Below, piece after piece: positions 1-11,996 of a stretch of DNA of 64,000 bases. The stretch spans positions 434,001 to 498,000 of the forward strand of contig JABYQU010000008.1 of NCBI GenBank assembly GCA_022264855.1, given 5' to 3'. The notes under the pieces were generated by a model that was given only the letters and a program-made list of their open reading frames with translations, was not told the origin of the DNA and did not search any database. The stretch comes from Lenzites betulinus. Lineage: Eukaryota > Basidiomycota > Agaricomycetes > Polyporales > Polyporaceae. Numbering within the stretch: position 1 is the first letter of the stretch; each line of letters opens with the position of its first letter. The position numbers and the translations under genes are program-made.

Positions 1-3000
1 CTCGCAGAGTTACGCCGGCATTGGTATGCGTAGCGGCCTCAGCCGCGAGCGCTTCTTCACCTTCGCTTTCATCTCTGCGGCCCTGTGGTGTATGCCCCTG
101 ACATCTATTCCGTCTGTATATAGCTGACGTCCGTTATCAGACATCGTCCCGGGATATCTGTTCCAGGCTCTCAGGTACGTCGCGCTCTCCGTCCGCTCTT
201 GGCCCGCCTTCTTACATCTCGGCGGCTGCGGCTGTAGTGTCTTCACATGGGTAGGTCCGCTCGTCGTTATCGCTAGCCTGTACTATACCGCCTTTTTGCA
301 TAGGTTTGCTGGCTAGCCCCCCAGAATCCCGTAAGTCCATTTCATATCTCCCGTGCGTCTCAATACCGATGAACCTACCGCTGTTATTGCAGAAAATCAA
401 CGCGCTGTTTGGGTAAGGTTCACTGCTCGTACTTGGCGCTTTGGCACTGAGCGGCGTCTTCAGTTATCACAGCGGCATGGGCTTCTCGCTCTTGTCATTT
501 GACTGGAATCAGATTGCCTTCATCGGCAGCCCGTTGTCGACGCCCTGTACGTCCACCTCCGCTCTGTTGCCCAAATGAGGTCCCTGAAACTCAAGCTTTG
601 TTACAGGGTGGGCCGAAGCCAACGTAATCGCCGGTTTCCTCATCTTTTACTGTGCGCTCTTTCTCCATGTATCGTCATACAGACCGGGCCGCTCATCGTT
701 ACGCTCTCAGGGTTCCTTGCGCCCGTCATCTACGTATGTATGACGCCACCGAGCATCTGGCGGTTGACTGACATGCTCCTAGTTCACAAACACCTGGCAC
801 ACCCAATTTATGCCGTGAGTACCGCGCGTCATAGCAACCGTACTCCCACTGACCGCCACACGTGCAGAATATCTTCCTCCGGGCCATATGACAACACTGG
901 TATGTGGAGCCCGCTCACCGTCCCGTTGCGACGCTCGTGACCGACCCCCGTGCAGGAAAACCGTACAACCTAACCAGGATATTGAACGCCGACGCCACCT
1001 TCAACCACCAGGCGTACAAGGATTACAGCCCGCTATTTCTCTCGTACGCAACCTTTTCCTAGGGCGACTTGCAGACACTCATGGCTGACTTTCGTCACCC
1101 AGTGCGACCTTTGCTATCTCATATGGTCTCGCCTTCGCCTCGATCACGGCTACTATCGTCCATGCCGCTATTTACTTCCGCAAGCCGATCATGGTGCATC
1201 TGCACCGGTCCCTCGGCGAGCAACCAGACGTCCACGCGCAGCTCATGTCAAAGTACCCGCAAGGTAAGCACACTGCCTCCTTCGTACACGCGGTCCTTTC
1301 TCACCAGGACTTCCCCCATTGTAGTCCCGGAGTGGTGGTGAGTATCCAGCCCGTGATTTCCAACACTTCACCGTTATCTGACGCCGAGCAGGTACGGATG
1401 CATACTAGGTACGCCCGCTCAGCATGCCCCTCCTCCTTTGCATTTCACTAACATCGATGTGCAGCCGTCACCTTTGTATTTGCGTGTCTTGCCATCAAAC
1501 TCTACCCGACACAGATGACCATATGGGCATTGATCGTGGCGTTGCTCATTGCACTTGTAAGTCCGGCCACCCCTTCCCACATCCCCATTTGACACTTTGG
1601 TAGGTGTACATTGTCCCAGCCGGTATGTGTTCCGTTGCTCTGGGTGCTCCTCTCTCCGCGCGGTAGAAAGTGACCGCCGTGCACTCATCTAGGTATGATC
1701 CAAGCCGTGACCAATCGACAGGTTGGGTTAAAGTACGTCGCCCGAGTCCTTCCACACTCAATTATTGGAATTCACATGCATTGTAGTGTCATTACCGAGC
1801 TCATCATCGGCTACATGCTCCCCGGCCGTCCCGTTGCGATGATGATGTTCAAGGTGAGCACTTGGGTGGCGTACGTCGGACTCCAACTAACTCCGTTGTG
1901 CTGCTCGCATAGACATGGGGATACATCACGATGTCGCAAGGTATGTTGTTACGGTGACAAGGCAGCGATGGGAACTAAACCGCCTCATAGCCATGATCTT
2001 TACATCTGACTTTAAACTGGGACATTACATGAAAATTCCGCCACGGCCGATGTTCTGGTGTCAGGTACGTATACGTACGGAGCCCGCGGTGCCTCCGTAT
2101 CCTAAAGCGTTCCTTACCAGATCGTCGCAACCATCATCGCAGGGACCGTGCAACTGGGTGTCGAGAACTGGTACGTGATCCTATCCGGATGCAAATATCT
2201 ATTAGTCTAATTCCATCATCAGGATGTTCTCAAATATCCCGTAAGACCGCCTCTTCTCACCGCTTGTTGATACTTACCTTTCTCCAGACACATATGCGAG
2301 ACCGCACAGAAGGACATGTAAGCACCAGGGTCTTTTAGTCGCTTCTCATTCCTAACATTCATCATTCAGCTCCGGCTTCACATGCCCAAACACTGAGGTA
2401 CGTACTAATAACATGTGAAGCACGTTCTCAAACTTACAGTCGTCGTACAGGTCTTTGCTACAGCCTCCGTAGTCGTAAGTACAACCCCAGCCAATGTCGT
2501 ATTAAGTGCTCACCTCGGGCGTAAAGTTCGGCGTGATTGGTCCTACGCTCCAGTTCTCACAGAATCAGCTCTACTAGTATGTTTTCTCCCTCACACTGCG
2601 AATTTCACTGCTAACACTTTGTTCTAGTCGTATGTTCCAGTCTGCTCACTACACGGACCGAAAACTGATATTCCACCAGCATTATTATTTTTCTTCATTC
2701 TCGGGGCTCTGTGCCCGCTCATAGGTTGGCTTATTACTCTGCGGTACCCAGACTCATGGTTAAATTATGTGAAGTATGTGCATCTCACCTCGCCCTGATT
2801 GACCACAACTGACCTGGTTTGCATCCCCTCAGCTTCCCGTAAGTTTATTAAGACACACCAGCACCGTAACCTAGTTGCTAACGACTCCCTAGTCTCATGT
2901 TCACCGGCATTGGACTGATCCCGCCTGCGAGCGCGGTGAACTACATCCCATGGGCGATCATCGGCTTCCTCTTCCAGTACGTCATCCGAAGACGATACTT

Positions 3001-3416
3001 CCCCTTCTGGGCAAAGTACAATTGTGCGTCCACAACGTTCGAACACTCCGCGAACGAGACATTGACACAGGTGCCGCAGACGTGCTCTCCGCCGCACTGG
3101 ACGCGGGGACGGCCATCTCCACACTCCTCGTCTACTTCATGTAAGTCGCCGAACGCGCCCGTCCTACTTACCGTTCTCGCACTAACCCAACACCGCGCAG
3201 TCTTCAATATCCAAAGAATGGCCAGATAGGGGAGAGCACGATCCAACGATGGTGGGGAAACACCGTGTACAAGAACACCGCAGACTGGCACTCCGTGCCG
3301 CTGCGCAGGGTATCTGAGGGGGCTTACTTTGGGTGCGTGCCCCGTTGTTTCACTCCGATGCGTGTGCAGTCGATGCTTACTGGCCGTTCTCGCGTTCTAG
3401 GCCGGACACTTGGTAG
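1..3416 (+). CDS. OPT-family oligopeptide transporter, 3' part
   Basis: Proton-coupled oligopeptide (or related small-peptide) transporter of the OPT superfamily, a multi-pass plasma-membrane protein. The gene enters from the left edge, so the N-terminus is missing. After removing about 31 short introns the reading frame is open to the stop at 3414-3416. Family landmarks in order: SRERFF, VPGYLFQALS, LFGYHSGMG, FDWNQIAFIGSPLSTPWW, WAEANVIAGF, DVHAQLMSKYP, VPEWWY, GYMLPGRPVAMMMFK, the KIPPR motif after KLGHYM, a CP..NT..F.TASV stretch, and a YFGPDTW C-terminus, which is how this family usually ends. Exons are tiny: one is 6 nt (2833-2838) and one appears to be 2 nt (2628-2629). No frameshift or premature stop was needed, so the visible part looks functional. 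Substrate specificity cannot be read from the sequence. Confidence 0.93.
2628..2629 (+). other. 2-nt micro-exon in the OPT gene
   Basis: The two bases TC sit between a 51-nt intron (2577-2627, GTATGT...CTAG) and a 50-nt intron (2630-2679, GTATGT...CCAG). Only by keeping these two bases does the frame run from ...NQLY into YPLLFFFILGAL, the expected OPT membrane segment. Skipping them, or extending the exon to the right, gives a wrong frame or a long non-homologous insert. This is inferred from frame and family similarity only. Confidence 0.7.
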
Positions 3417-3680
3417 ATTATTTGTTTGTTGTATCATTAGATGTATTTGTCGCTATGCTTTGTGATGCATTATTGGGTTACAACACGGCAACTAGTCTGT
3501 GGGCTGTTGCATCGCAGGCCGTCTTGCTCACCGATCGACGATCGCAAAGTTGTGTAGCTCCGGCTTCGCGGCCCGGGCGCTTACAAGCCTGTGGCAATTT
3601 TGAGCAGGCGCCGGAGGCGAGCTCTGCTCGCTTGAACGACGCCCGACGTTCTTTCCCTGTTCTGCTCATCCTCGCTCGCG

Positions 3681-5854
3681 ATGGACTCGCTCATACAAAA
3701 AGCCGACGCCATACGCTCGCTCAACAAGAAGCGACGCGCAGAAAAACGCGACGCGCGCCCCAAAGCCGGGCCCTCCAAGCAGCCCTCGTCCGCCCCCGAC
3801 GCAGACCCGACCGCCTCCTCCGTCTCGCAGCACACCGCGCTCCCGCGCTCCCTCCGCACCTCCTCGCCCCCGCCCGAAGACGCGAAGAAGTACACGCACA
3901 TCCACAACAAGAAGCTGCGCACGCAGCTCACCCGTCAGTCCACCCAAAATGCGCGCTCCAAGAAGCTCGTCAAGGACGCGGAGCTCCTGCTTGCCGAGGA
4001 GGCCGGCCTCATGCAGGTCGAGGGCGAGCTGGAGAAGACGTGGCGGGTGGGACAGGATGAGATCATTACTGCCGCTGGGCAGCAAGCCGCACATGGTCGG
4101 CAGGAGTGGAAAATGGATGGCGGCCCGTACCGCACACGGTATACTCGGAACGGAAGGTAAGCTATCACATTTTACCGGGGTCTTGCGTGACCTCATATAT
4201 GTGCGGTGCAGACACATAGCTGTAGTCGGGAAGAAAGGCCATGTCGCGACATTTGACTGGCAGACAGGCACCCTACATACCGAACTGCAACTCCGAGAAA
4301 CATGTCGAGACATAACGTGAGTTTAACGCGCCTTCCCTTGCTCACGGGAACGACCCATGACCCATATTGCAGGTTCCTACAAGATCACTCTCATTTTGCC
4401 GTCGCGCAAAATAAGTATGTCTTCATCTACGACCGCGACGGCGTGGAGTTGCACAAACTCAAGTCGCACATCGAGCCCACACGACTCGAGTTTCTCCCCT
4501 ACCACTGGCTCCTTGTCAGCGTGGTATGTAAAACATCAACACATATTTCCTGCTCCGACTGAGGCTTTCTTCTGTGCAGGGCAACCCTGGGTACCTGAAA
4601 TATCAAGACACGTCCACCGGCCAGGTTGTCGTCGAGCATCGAACAAAATTCGGTGCATGTCATACGATGTGCCAGAATCCGCACAATGCAGTAATACACC
4701 TTGGACATCAGAACGGTACAGTTACGCTATGGACACCCAATCTTCCCCATCCAGCGGTCCGTCTTCTTGCCCACCTCGGGCCTGTTGCAAGCATATCAGT
4801 AGACCCTAGCACTGGTGGGAGTTATATGGCCACCGCCGGCCATGACGGGACGGTCAAAGTCTGGGACTGCCGGAATTGGAAAGGGGCCGTCCGAACATGG
4901 AACGCGAGAGGCGGCAGCGCAGAGCTCGAATGGAGCCAGAAAGGCGCGTTAGCCGTCGCCACAGGTGGTAGTGTCAACGTACATAAAGTTTCTCCATCGC
5001 GCCGCAATCCTCACCTAACATGTACTCGCAATAGGTCTACACCAAGCCGGCTATCCAGACGCCTTTCGCAGCCACCGTCTCCCCTCCGCTCTACCTCACA
5101 CACGCCGTCCCCCACCGCCCTCTGAGCTCCGTCCGGTTCTGTCCGTTCCAAGATATCCTCACCGTCGGGCACTCCGCCGGCGTCTCCAGCGTTCTCGTCC
5201 CCGGCTCTGGCGAGCCCAACTTCGACAGCGCCGAGGCTGATCCGTTCGAGAACAAGAAGGCGCGCCGCGAGCGCGAGGTCAAGGGTCTCTTGGACAAGGT
5301 ATGACGACCCCGTTGTCCGGCCGTGACCCATCTGCTCACGAACAATTCCCGTACAGATCCAACCCGACGCGATCACCCTCGACCCGTCACACATCGGCTC
5401 CCTCGCGGCCCCCGCGAAGCTCAGCACCGCGGTGGACGGCGCACACGACATCCCGTACGCGCGCCTCCCCCGTTACGAGCGGCTGCGCGTCTCCGGCAAG
5501 GCCGACGAGACCGAAGAGGGAGACGACACCCGCGCGGGCGACAGCGACGACGCGGGCGGGCCGTCCACGCTCTCCAAAGCGGAGAAGGAGAAGAAGAAGA
5601 TGCGCGGGAAGAACAAGAGTCTGAAGCGGTACCTCCGCAAGCAGCGCAAGAACGTCATCGATCCCCGCGCGGTGTGTATATCTCTGCTGGCACCCTTGTC
5701 GTCACTGATACTGACCTGTATGGTGATATAGCTCGCAGTGCGGAAGAACCTGGACAAGGGGAGAGAGGAGAGGCGCAAGGCTAGGGCTATCGCCAGTGGC
5801 CAGGAAGAGCCCGCCAAGTACTCCGCCCTCGACCGCTTCAAACGGTCGAGCTAG
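3681..5854 (+). CDS. UTP7: U3 snoRNA-associated protein Utp7 (WDR46/BING4)
   Basis: Component of the small-subunit processome, needed for early 18S rRNA processing in the nucleolus. The N-terminal 130 residues are lysine/arginine rich. A WD40 propeller follows (HIAVVGKKGHVATFDWQTG, HFAVAQNKYVFIYDRDG, NAVIHLGHQNGTVTLWTP, MATAGHDGTVKVWD). The C-terminal BING4-type domain contains FCPFQDILTVGHSAGVSS and FDSAEADPFENKKARRE, then an acidic and lysine-rich tail ending RFKRSS. Introns with normal GT-AG ends fall near 4157, 4318, 4524, 4989, 5299 and 5674. The start at 3681 is the first ATG of the open exon and gives the usual short charged N-terminus. It lies 264 bp after the transporter on the same strand, so this gap must contain both the transporter terminator and the UTP7 promoter. 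Confidence 0.93.
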
Positions 5855-6497
5855 TCATGGTTCTCTCTGTTCATTATCGCCGTTACATCTGTGCTATGGC
5901 TGCTTCATAGCTATTTGCTTATCACCGACGGTCGGTCCATCCTTGACCTGAGATTTATTTATTGCGAGCGACGGCGGGCGACTCACCTGCCTGAATAATG
6001 GTCTAAGTACAGGTAAGTTCATGGGGCGAGATTCGTAAATCAAAGCTATCCTCTGTGCGATGTCCTCATCAGGCCACCGTGGAGTTTCCTGAAGTCTAGG
6101 TCGTCGGACGCACACGGGGGTTCGAATCAATAGGGTATAGGATTCGAAAGCTGACTTGGATCACTGTACGTAAGGTAGCTGCACTTGAGACGAGACACTG
6201 GCGTTGTGGGTATAAGTAATTAGTGTAGGAGAACAAGGAAAAAGGAGAAATATTAAAACTCGTAAACATATTAAGTAGAGAGAGCAAAAAAGTGAAAGCA
6301 AGACGACAACAATACTAAACCAATACCAGAGCGATACGAGAGCGAGGCGAAAACAATACGAGAGCGAGACGAGAGCGAGGAGAAAGCAATACGAGAGCTA
6401 TGCGAGAGCGAGACCAAAGCAAGACGAAAGCAAAGGGCCGTAGCACGATCACGAAGATAGGTCTGTCCGGGGGCGAGCGAGAAATTGTAGATGATCT
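5855..6497. other. Convergent intergenic region between UTP7 and the kinase gene
   Basis: Holds the 3' untranslated regions of UTP7 (+) and of the kinase (-). No coding potential was recognised. Its right half is strongly purine rich on the + strand and contains a 33-bp tandem repeat. Confidence 0.6.
6327..6425. repeat. Three 33-bp tandem units, purine rich on + strand
   Basis: Units 6327-6359, 6360-6392 and 6393-6425 share the pattern GAGAGCGAGACGAGAGCGAG followed by G(A/C)GAAA(A/G)CAATAC, with a further partial unit after them. They lie 73-171 bases past the kinase stop codon, so in the kinase mRNA (minus strand) they would form a C/U-rich 3' UTR tract. Confidence 0.85.
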
Positions 6498-9231
6498 TCA
6501 GTCCAGAAGGTCGATCCTCCCGCCCTCCACCCGGCGCACCTCCTTCACGCCGCGCCGCGTCCACCAGATCCGAAGCGGTTGTACCCAGTCCTGCCATTGA
6601 GAGCGTGGCGACCGGGGGACCGATGAGTTCGAACCGGCGCGCGAGCCAGAGCCAGGGGCCGAGAAAGCATCTTCAGCAGAGGACGAGCTGGAGTTGCCAG
6701 AGAAGATTGAGAGCGAGGACGAGCGAGTGGTAGCCGACGAGCGTGTCGAGGTGGCTGTCGAGTGGGTGCCGTCCAGAGTGGCCAAAGCATTGTTGTAACG
6801 ACGGTGTAGGTGAGCGTCCGAGGGAGAGGTCTCCTTCAGGAGCGACTCGAGGGTGACGGTTTGCAGTGAGCAGCAAGCCGTCGCCCTCCAGTCCTCGGTA
6901 TCCGTAGTAAGAGAAGTCATATAGTGGTCGGTTCCCGACACCCCAGAGCAGAGGGCATCGAGAGACCAGCGCGACGTGGGGCGCGCATCCGAGAGGAAAT
7001 ACGAGTTCGTGCTCTCATACCCGATAGGTCCGGATATGAGCGCATCGGACCGCACAGTTGTTGCACCGGTGGTCGCCGCAGTAACGGCGGCGACGGCAGC
7101 GGCAGCAGCACGCGCGGCTTCATCAGTGGAGAGGTGTCCTCCCGCAAACCCACTCCTGCGCAAAGCGCGAGGAGGCGGGGCATATGCGGTAAAGGAACCT
7201 TTCCGGGAGCATGACTGACTCGTAAGGGAGACGGTGCAGTACGATGCTCCGGAGTCATGAGCGACTCCAGCTGATGAAGACGGGGTGTGCTTCGCAAGCG
7301 GGGCGGGTGCTTGACGACTGGCGGTTGATGCGGTGTGCACGAGATCGTTGTCGGATGCGTGACGGGAAGTGGTCGACGCTGGGGTGAGGAACTTCTTGGA
7401 TACTTTGGTAGAGATAGACGCGGTCGTTGTGGCTTTGAATTCTGGTGCGGCCCATTCCAGCCAGGGGTACTCGGCTTCACAGGGCTTTCCAAACGCGATT
7501 CCGCGAGCGTGACGTTCAGTCTTCAGGTTCTTCGGCGCATATGGCGCAAGATGTGGCTTGCGGTGTGCGAGCCGATCCCAATCACTATGTAGTGACAACA
7601 TTAGCAATATTACCACCGTAGATATGATGTCAACTTACATCAAATTGAACCACTTGTGCTTCTTGATCTGCGCCCAGGTAGGCCTCCGGTGCAGGTCCTT
7701 GTCGAGCATCTACACAAGTCAGGAAACTGGGGCAAGTAGACTTGACATTCTGAGAACTCACCATCTGCAGTAGATCGTTTGCGTCACGGTCGACCGCCTT
7801 ATCATCGACTTTCACAGCTTCATGCCTGACGCGGATGACAAACTCCTCGAAAGAGGCAGCGTTCTCAGGGATGAACGGCAGCTTCAACTATATGTCAGCA
7901 TCACGATCACGCATACCCAGAGATGACGGCGGCTTACCTTCCCGTAGAGCATCTCATACAGCGTCACTGCGAATGCCCAGTGATCGAGGGAGTACGAGTA
8001 GCCCATGTTGACGAACAGCTCCGGGGACATATGTGTCGCGGTGCCGCACGTTGAATCCGTCTTGTCTACGACCAACGCGCTCGGCACCAGCCAGTACTTC
8101 TCGTCGGGGCAGTCCTCCCGCTGTTGCCAGATGGCCTGGGCGCGCCACGGCTGTTCGTCCACGGTGCGCCCGAACATGCGCGAGAGACCGAAGTCGGTGA
8201 TGATGACCTCGTGCTGCGCGTTGAGCAGGATGTTCTTGGGCTTGATGTCGCGGTGGATGATGCGCTGACGGTGGAGTTCCTCCATGCCGATGATCTGTGA
8301 ATGGTAAGCGTCGAGTAAAGCGAACTGTAGCGGCTGACGTACGATCTGTGCGGCGTATGAGCGAGCTTCGTCCGTCGATAGTCTGCCTTCCTCTTTGATT
8401 CGGGCGTCCAGATCTCCGCCAATGTGCCAGTCCTGAGGTAGACATCAGTGAAGGCCCCAAAACATCTCACGAAGGAAGGGTACAGACCATCAACAGGAAG
8501 AAGTTATCCGCATCCTCGAAGCTGCCTTTGAGCGACGTAAAGAACGGGTTCCCGTTGAGCGTCTTCATGACATCCTGCTCGACGAACACTGTCCTGAGGT
8601 CCTCGGTGCTGAGCGAGTTCTTCTTGATCACCTTGAGGGCGTATAGCTGGCCCGTCGCGTTGTGCTCGACGAGCAAGACCATGCCTTGGCCGCCCTGTCC
8701 AAGAACGCGGAGGGTGCGGAATTGATCGGCCTTGAGGACGGGGGATGCAGAGGTGGAGGCGTCGCACTTGACAGGGACTACCTGCTTGAAATCCGACTTG
8801 AGCCCGGATGCTGCATTGAGGCGGCAGCCTTGGACGTTGTGAACCAGAGTGGGGCAAGGAGGCTTGGAGGGGTTCGGGGACCCGACGAGGGTGGTCGCGC
8901 TGGACACTGCGACCGACGCCGCCGTAGGTACCTCGAGAGGCTCCACCTTGTAAGCCGCCTTCACATCACATGTCAGCCTCAACCTTCTCGGAGACGCAGC
9001 AGCGAAGCCCAAGGAAACCAGACTCACCAAGTTCCCGCGCTCGTCCAACACCATCCGGACGTGCACGTCGCCCTGTGCCTCGACCTCGTTGTGGAAGTAG
9101 GCGTCCAAGTCCGTGCTGTCAGCCGCTTCGATGACCTCGGTCTTCTCGACCTGAACCTTGATGTCGACCGTGATGACCCCGATGGGTGCCTTGGTCGTCT
9201 TCGCGAGCCCAAAAAGCTTCTTGAACAGCAT
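6498..9231 (-). CDS. AGC-like serine/threonine protein kinase
   Basis: Cytoplasmic Ser/Thr protein kinase by motif. The N-terminal 130 residues are variable. The kinase domain carries all core elements: glycine loop LGQGGQGMVLLVEH, ATP-binding lysine in LYALKVIKK, catalytic loop IIHRDIKPKNILL, DFG in IITDFGLSR, and ATHMSPELF in place of APE. The domain ends at HRRPTWAQIKKHKWF, and a serine/threonine-rich tail of about 350 residues follows, ending DLLD. Introns were placed near 8959-9027, 8434-8488, 8294-8343, 7889-7936, 7711-7762 and 7585-7636. The first is 69 nt, stop-free and a multiple of three, so retention would add 23 residues without breaking the frame. Family assignment within AGC kinases is tentative; the activation segment has a longer insert than usual between DFG and APE. 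Confidence 0.85.
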
Positions 9232-9973
9232 GATCGGTAGAGGGCGAGGGTTGATGTAGTGACGCTAAGGTGATGGTCGAGGGGTGAGACGAAGATATAT
9301 GTCCGAGGGTGGGAGGTTGAAGTCGAGGCTTGAGGGCTTGAGGTCGTCGAAGACTTGAGGGGGGTAGTCGGGGACGAGGAGATGATCACAGTATGTAGCA
9401 GAGTGGATGACGACCTCCCTGCTTGTGAGGCACTCCTTAAATACCTGGCTGCTGTGGATAACCACACGGAGGCTTGCAGTGCAAGCCTCCGTGCGGCTAT
9501 CCATGACACGTTCTTGTTACTCGCCTCCTTATGCCGCCCCGGCCCAAATTCGAACTTTGGCAGCTGGCCAGAGTGCCCTGTTGTAACAAAAAGTGAGCCT
9601 ACGCACAAACAACAAACACCGACTAGGAGGTGATTCTTGTTCGCCCGCGACACCATCCACAGAACCTGCCTTTCTCGGACACTCGTGATTTGCCATGGGT
9701 GCAGGACGAATCAGGGTAGACACGATTTCTACACATACTGGAAAAAGAACCTACCATTGCCTACCTGCTTGGCATATTGGATGCCTGTTGACAGTGTAAA
9801 ATCATGTTTGCACGAAGCTAAGCGCTCATATATAGCAGTAGAACACAGCGCCCTATGGCACTGCGGGTATCATTGCTGGGTCGTCAGTAGTTATAACATG
9901 TCATGTCGTGCTCGTTTCCAACGCATCCTACACAATGATACATCGAACTATCCGTACACATCGCGCCGGACGC
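9232..9973. other. Intergenic region upstream of the kinase
   Basis: Lies upstream of the kinase start and downstream of the methyltransferase stop; both genes are on the minus strand. No coding region was recognised. The main feature is the 47-bp palindrome at 9456-9502. Confidence 0.6.
9456..9502. repeat. 47-bp near-perfect palindrome in kinase 5' region
   Basis: Arms 9456-9478 and 9480-9502 are 23 bases each with two mismatches and a single central base. The centre reads GGAGGCTTGCAGTGCAAGCC. It is 225 bp upstream of the kinase ATG. It contains an outward pair CGG...CCG, a spacing style used by fungal Zn2Cys6 dimers, but a protein partner is only a guess. Confidence 0.85.
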
Positions 9974-11766
9974 TCAGTCAACCGGACTAGTCAAGTAAGT
10001 TAGCGCACTTCAACCGCCATGGGACACAGCGGTGACTTACAGAATATCGCGTGCAGGCTGAACGTGAATCGACGCGTGGTTAGGAACACCCAGGATTCGG
10101 GGGTACGCGTTCAAGTTCTTGTGCAGCGTCAGCTGGAACACCGAGAAGCTTCCCTGCCTGCAACACAACCCACTCTCTCAGTATTTTCCGCTCTGAACTC
10201 CTCCACGCAACTCACCGTGAGATGATGACGGAGTACGCTAGGAAGAAGACCCAGATGCGATACCAGCGCTCTCCGTACTTCTCAATGACATTCTCCTTGT
10301 TGCTCAGCCAGTTCTTGTACCAGCGCCAGAGGGTGGCCGAATAATGCACGCCCAGAACATCGATGTTCTTCACCTCGAAACCGGCAGCCTCGACCTGGCC
10401 GACAACCCAGCCGAGCGAACACGATGCGTCCGCGCCAGGGAAGATGTATTTGTTCATGAAAAGCCCCCAAATCAGATCCTCGTATTGCCATGTCGAGCGG
10501 GCGCCCGCGACCTGGAGGACGAAGACGCCGTCGTCTTCGAGCAGGTTGTACATTTGACGAAGGAACGCTTGGTAGCGGCGGATGCCGACATGCTCTGCCA
10601 TCTCGAGCGAGACAATCTTAGTGTACGCGGCGCGGCCGCCAGGGATGTCCCGGTAGTCGAGGCAAAGGACGCGTGCACGCGAGGGGTCACCGCCGTTGTG
10701 CGCGATGCGTTCGTTCCCGAATTTGGTCTGGTTCCGGCCGAGGGTGATACCGGTGACCTCGCAGCCGTAGTTCTTATGCGCAAACGCGCACAGAGTACCC
10801 CATCCACAGCCAACGTCAAGGAGACGATCAGTGGGTTTGAGATTGAGCTGAGTATAGGTGAGCAGGCTGCGGAGTGCAACAATACGAATGAACGACCTTC
10901 TCGCACACAACAGTCAGCTTGTTGTCCTGTATTTCCTCCAGGGTCTGTTCGCGTTCAATGTCGGTCACGATTCCTGAAGTGTAAATCATGCGGGGGCCAA
11001 GGAACCTGGACGAGCCGCGTTAGCGCTCAGGTTTAAGTTGAGTAGCGGTGTACACTGCACACCATTCGTAAAAGTCGTCTCCTCCTGTAAGGCGGTAGTT
11101 GGTTTCAGTAATGACGGTAGGCGTGTAAAGACGCGTCACGTACTGTCGTAATGGTCGCGGACCTGTTCCTCATCCTGGCTCTTGGAGTGGAGGATGACCT
11201 CGGGAAGCATCTGGGTGAAGACGTATTTGAAGAGCTCCGGGGTGAAGACCATTTTTGCCCAGTCGTGACGGGCCTCCATAATATCCAACACGTCGCCTAG
11301 GAAAGACAGGTGTGCCATAAGGAAAGTGCGTCGTTTATATGGAAGAGATAGATTGCTCACCGTTGAACTCGACGAGACCGTCGAAGTACGCGTCGTGGAA
11401 CACTTGCATAGGTATTTTGTGTTTGCCAAAGTACTTCGCCTTGAGGTCCAGATCCTTGATGGTGATATATTCCTCGATGTTGCGGTCCGGGAGTTGGACC
11501 TTGTGGTTCTTGCGAGGGCCAAATGCACTGAGGATAGACCAGTAGGCTATTGTGATGGGGAGGCCAAGAAGCACGACGAGAAAGAGGTACGTCTTGAAGC
11601 CGCCATTTGAGAGAACGGGGAGGGAACGCTTGACGAGCCAGGGGACGACAAGGACGAGGGCGGCAAGCTGGGTATTTGAGAAGTAGTCGTTGCCCTCGGC
11701 GAGGCCTATGAGGGGCGCGTTCTTGATGGCAGGGGAGGTCGTGACGGTGACGGAGTAGGACGCCAT
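9974..11766 (-). CDS. Sphingolipid C9-methyltransferase
   Basis: SAM-dependent methyltransferase of the cyclopropane-fatty-acid-synthase type that adds the C9 branch methyl to the sphingoid base of fungal glucosylceramides at the ER membrane. The N-terminus has two hydrophobic segments (LAALVLVVPWLV; TYLFLVVLLGLPITIAYW). The SAM-binding motif is DRLLDVGCGWGTL; further family motifs are GITLGRNQTKFGNERI, CLDYRDIP, VSLEMAEHVGIRRY, FLRQMYNLLEDDG and YIFPGADASCSLGWV. The ATG at 11764-11766 follows an in-frame extension without similarity and begins MASYSVTVTT. At the C-terminus a last intron (branch GCTAAC, acceptor TAG) gives an end ...DILPVD at 9974; without it translation stops at 10037. The gene is divergent from YIF1, with ATGs only 230 bp apart. 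Confidence 0.92.
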
Positions 11767-11996
11767 GTCCGGTGTGCCGCCGTGCGCTGTCGTGTCGCGG
11801 TCGGGCGCAGGAGGTCGGAGGTCGTGGCCGCAGCTGTGATCGCCGTCTTCAAGTTCGCGAACGCGACGCGCCTCCTGCCCCTTCGGGCGGTACCACGTGA
11901 CGTCCACGTCCACGCCGCGAGCGGGTGCAGCGCCCAACCGTCTCTCTCGTCGTGCGCTCTCCTCTGCTCGCTGTTGTCTACGACTGCAAACCCACC
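11767..11996. promoter_or_regulatory. Shared divergent promoter, C9-methyltransferase / YIF1
   Basis: The 230 bp between the two start codons must hold both promoters and both 5' UTRs. It is pyrimidine rich just before the YIF1 ATG (CTCTCGTCGTGCGCTCTCCT). No TATA box was seen. YIF1 has a good start context (CCCACCATGG). Confidence 0.6.
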
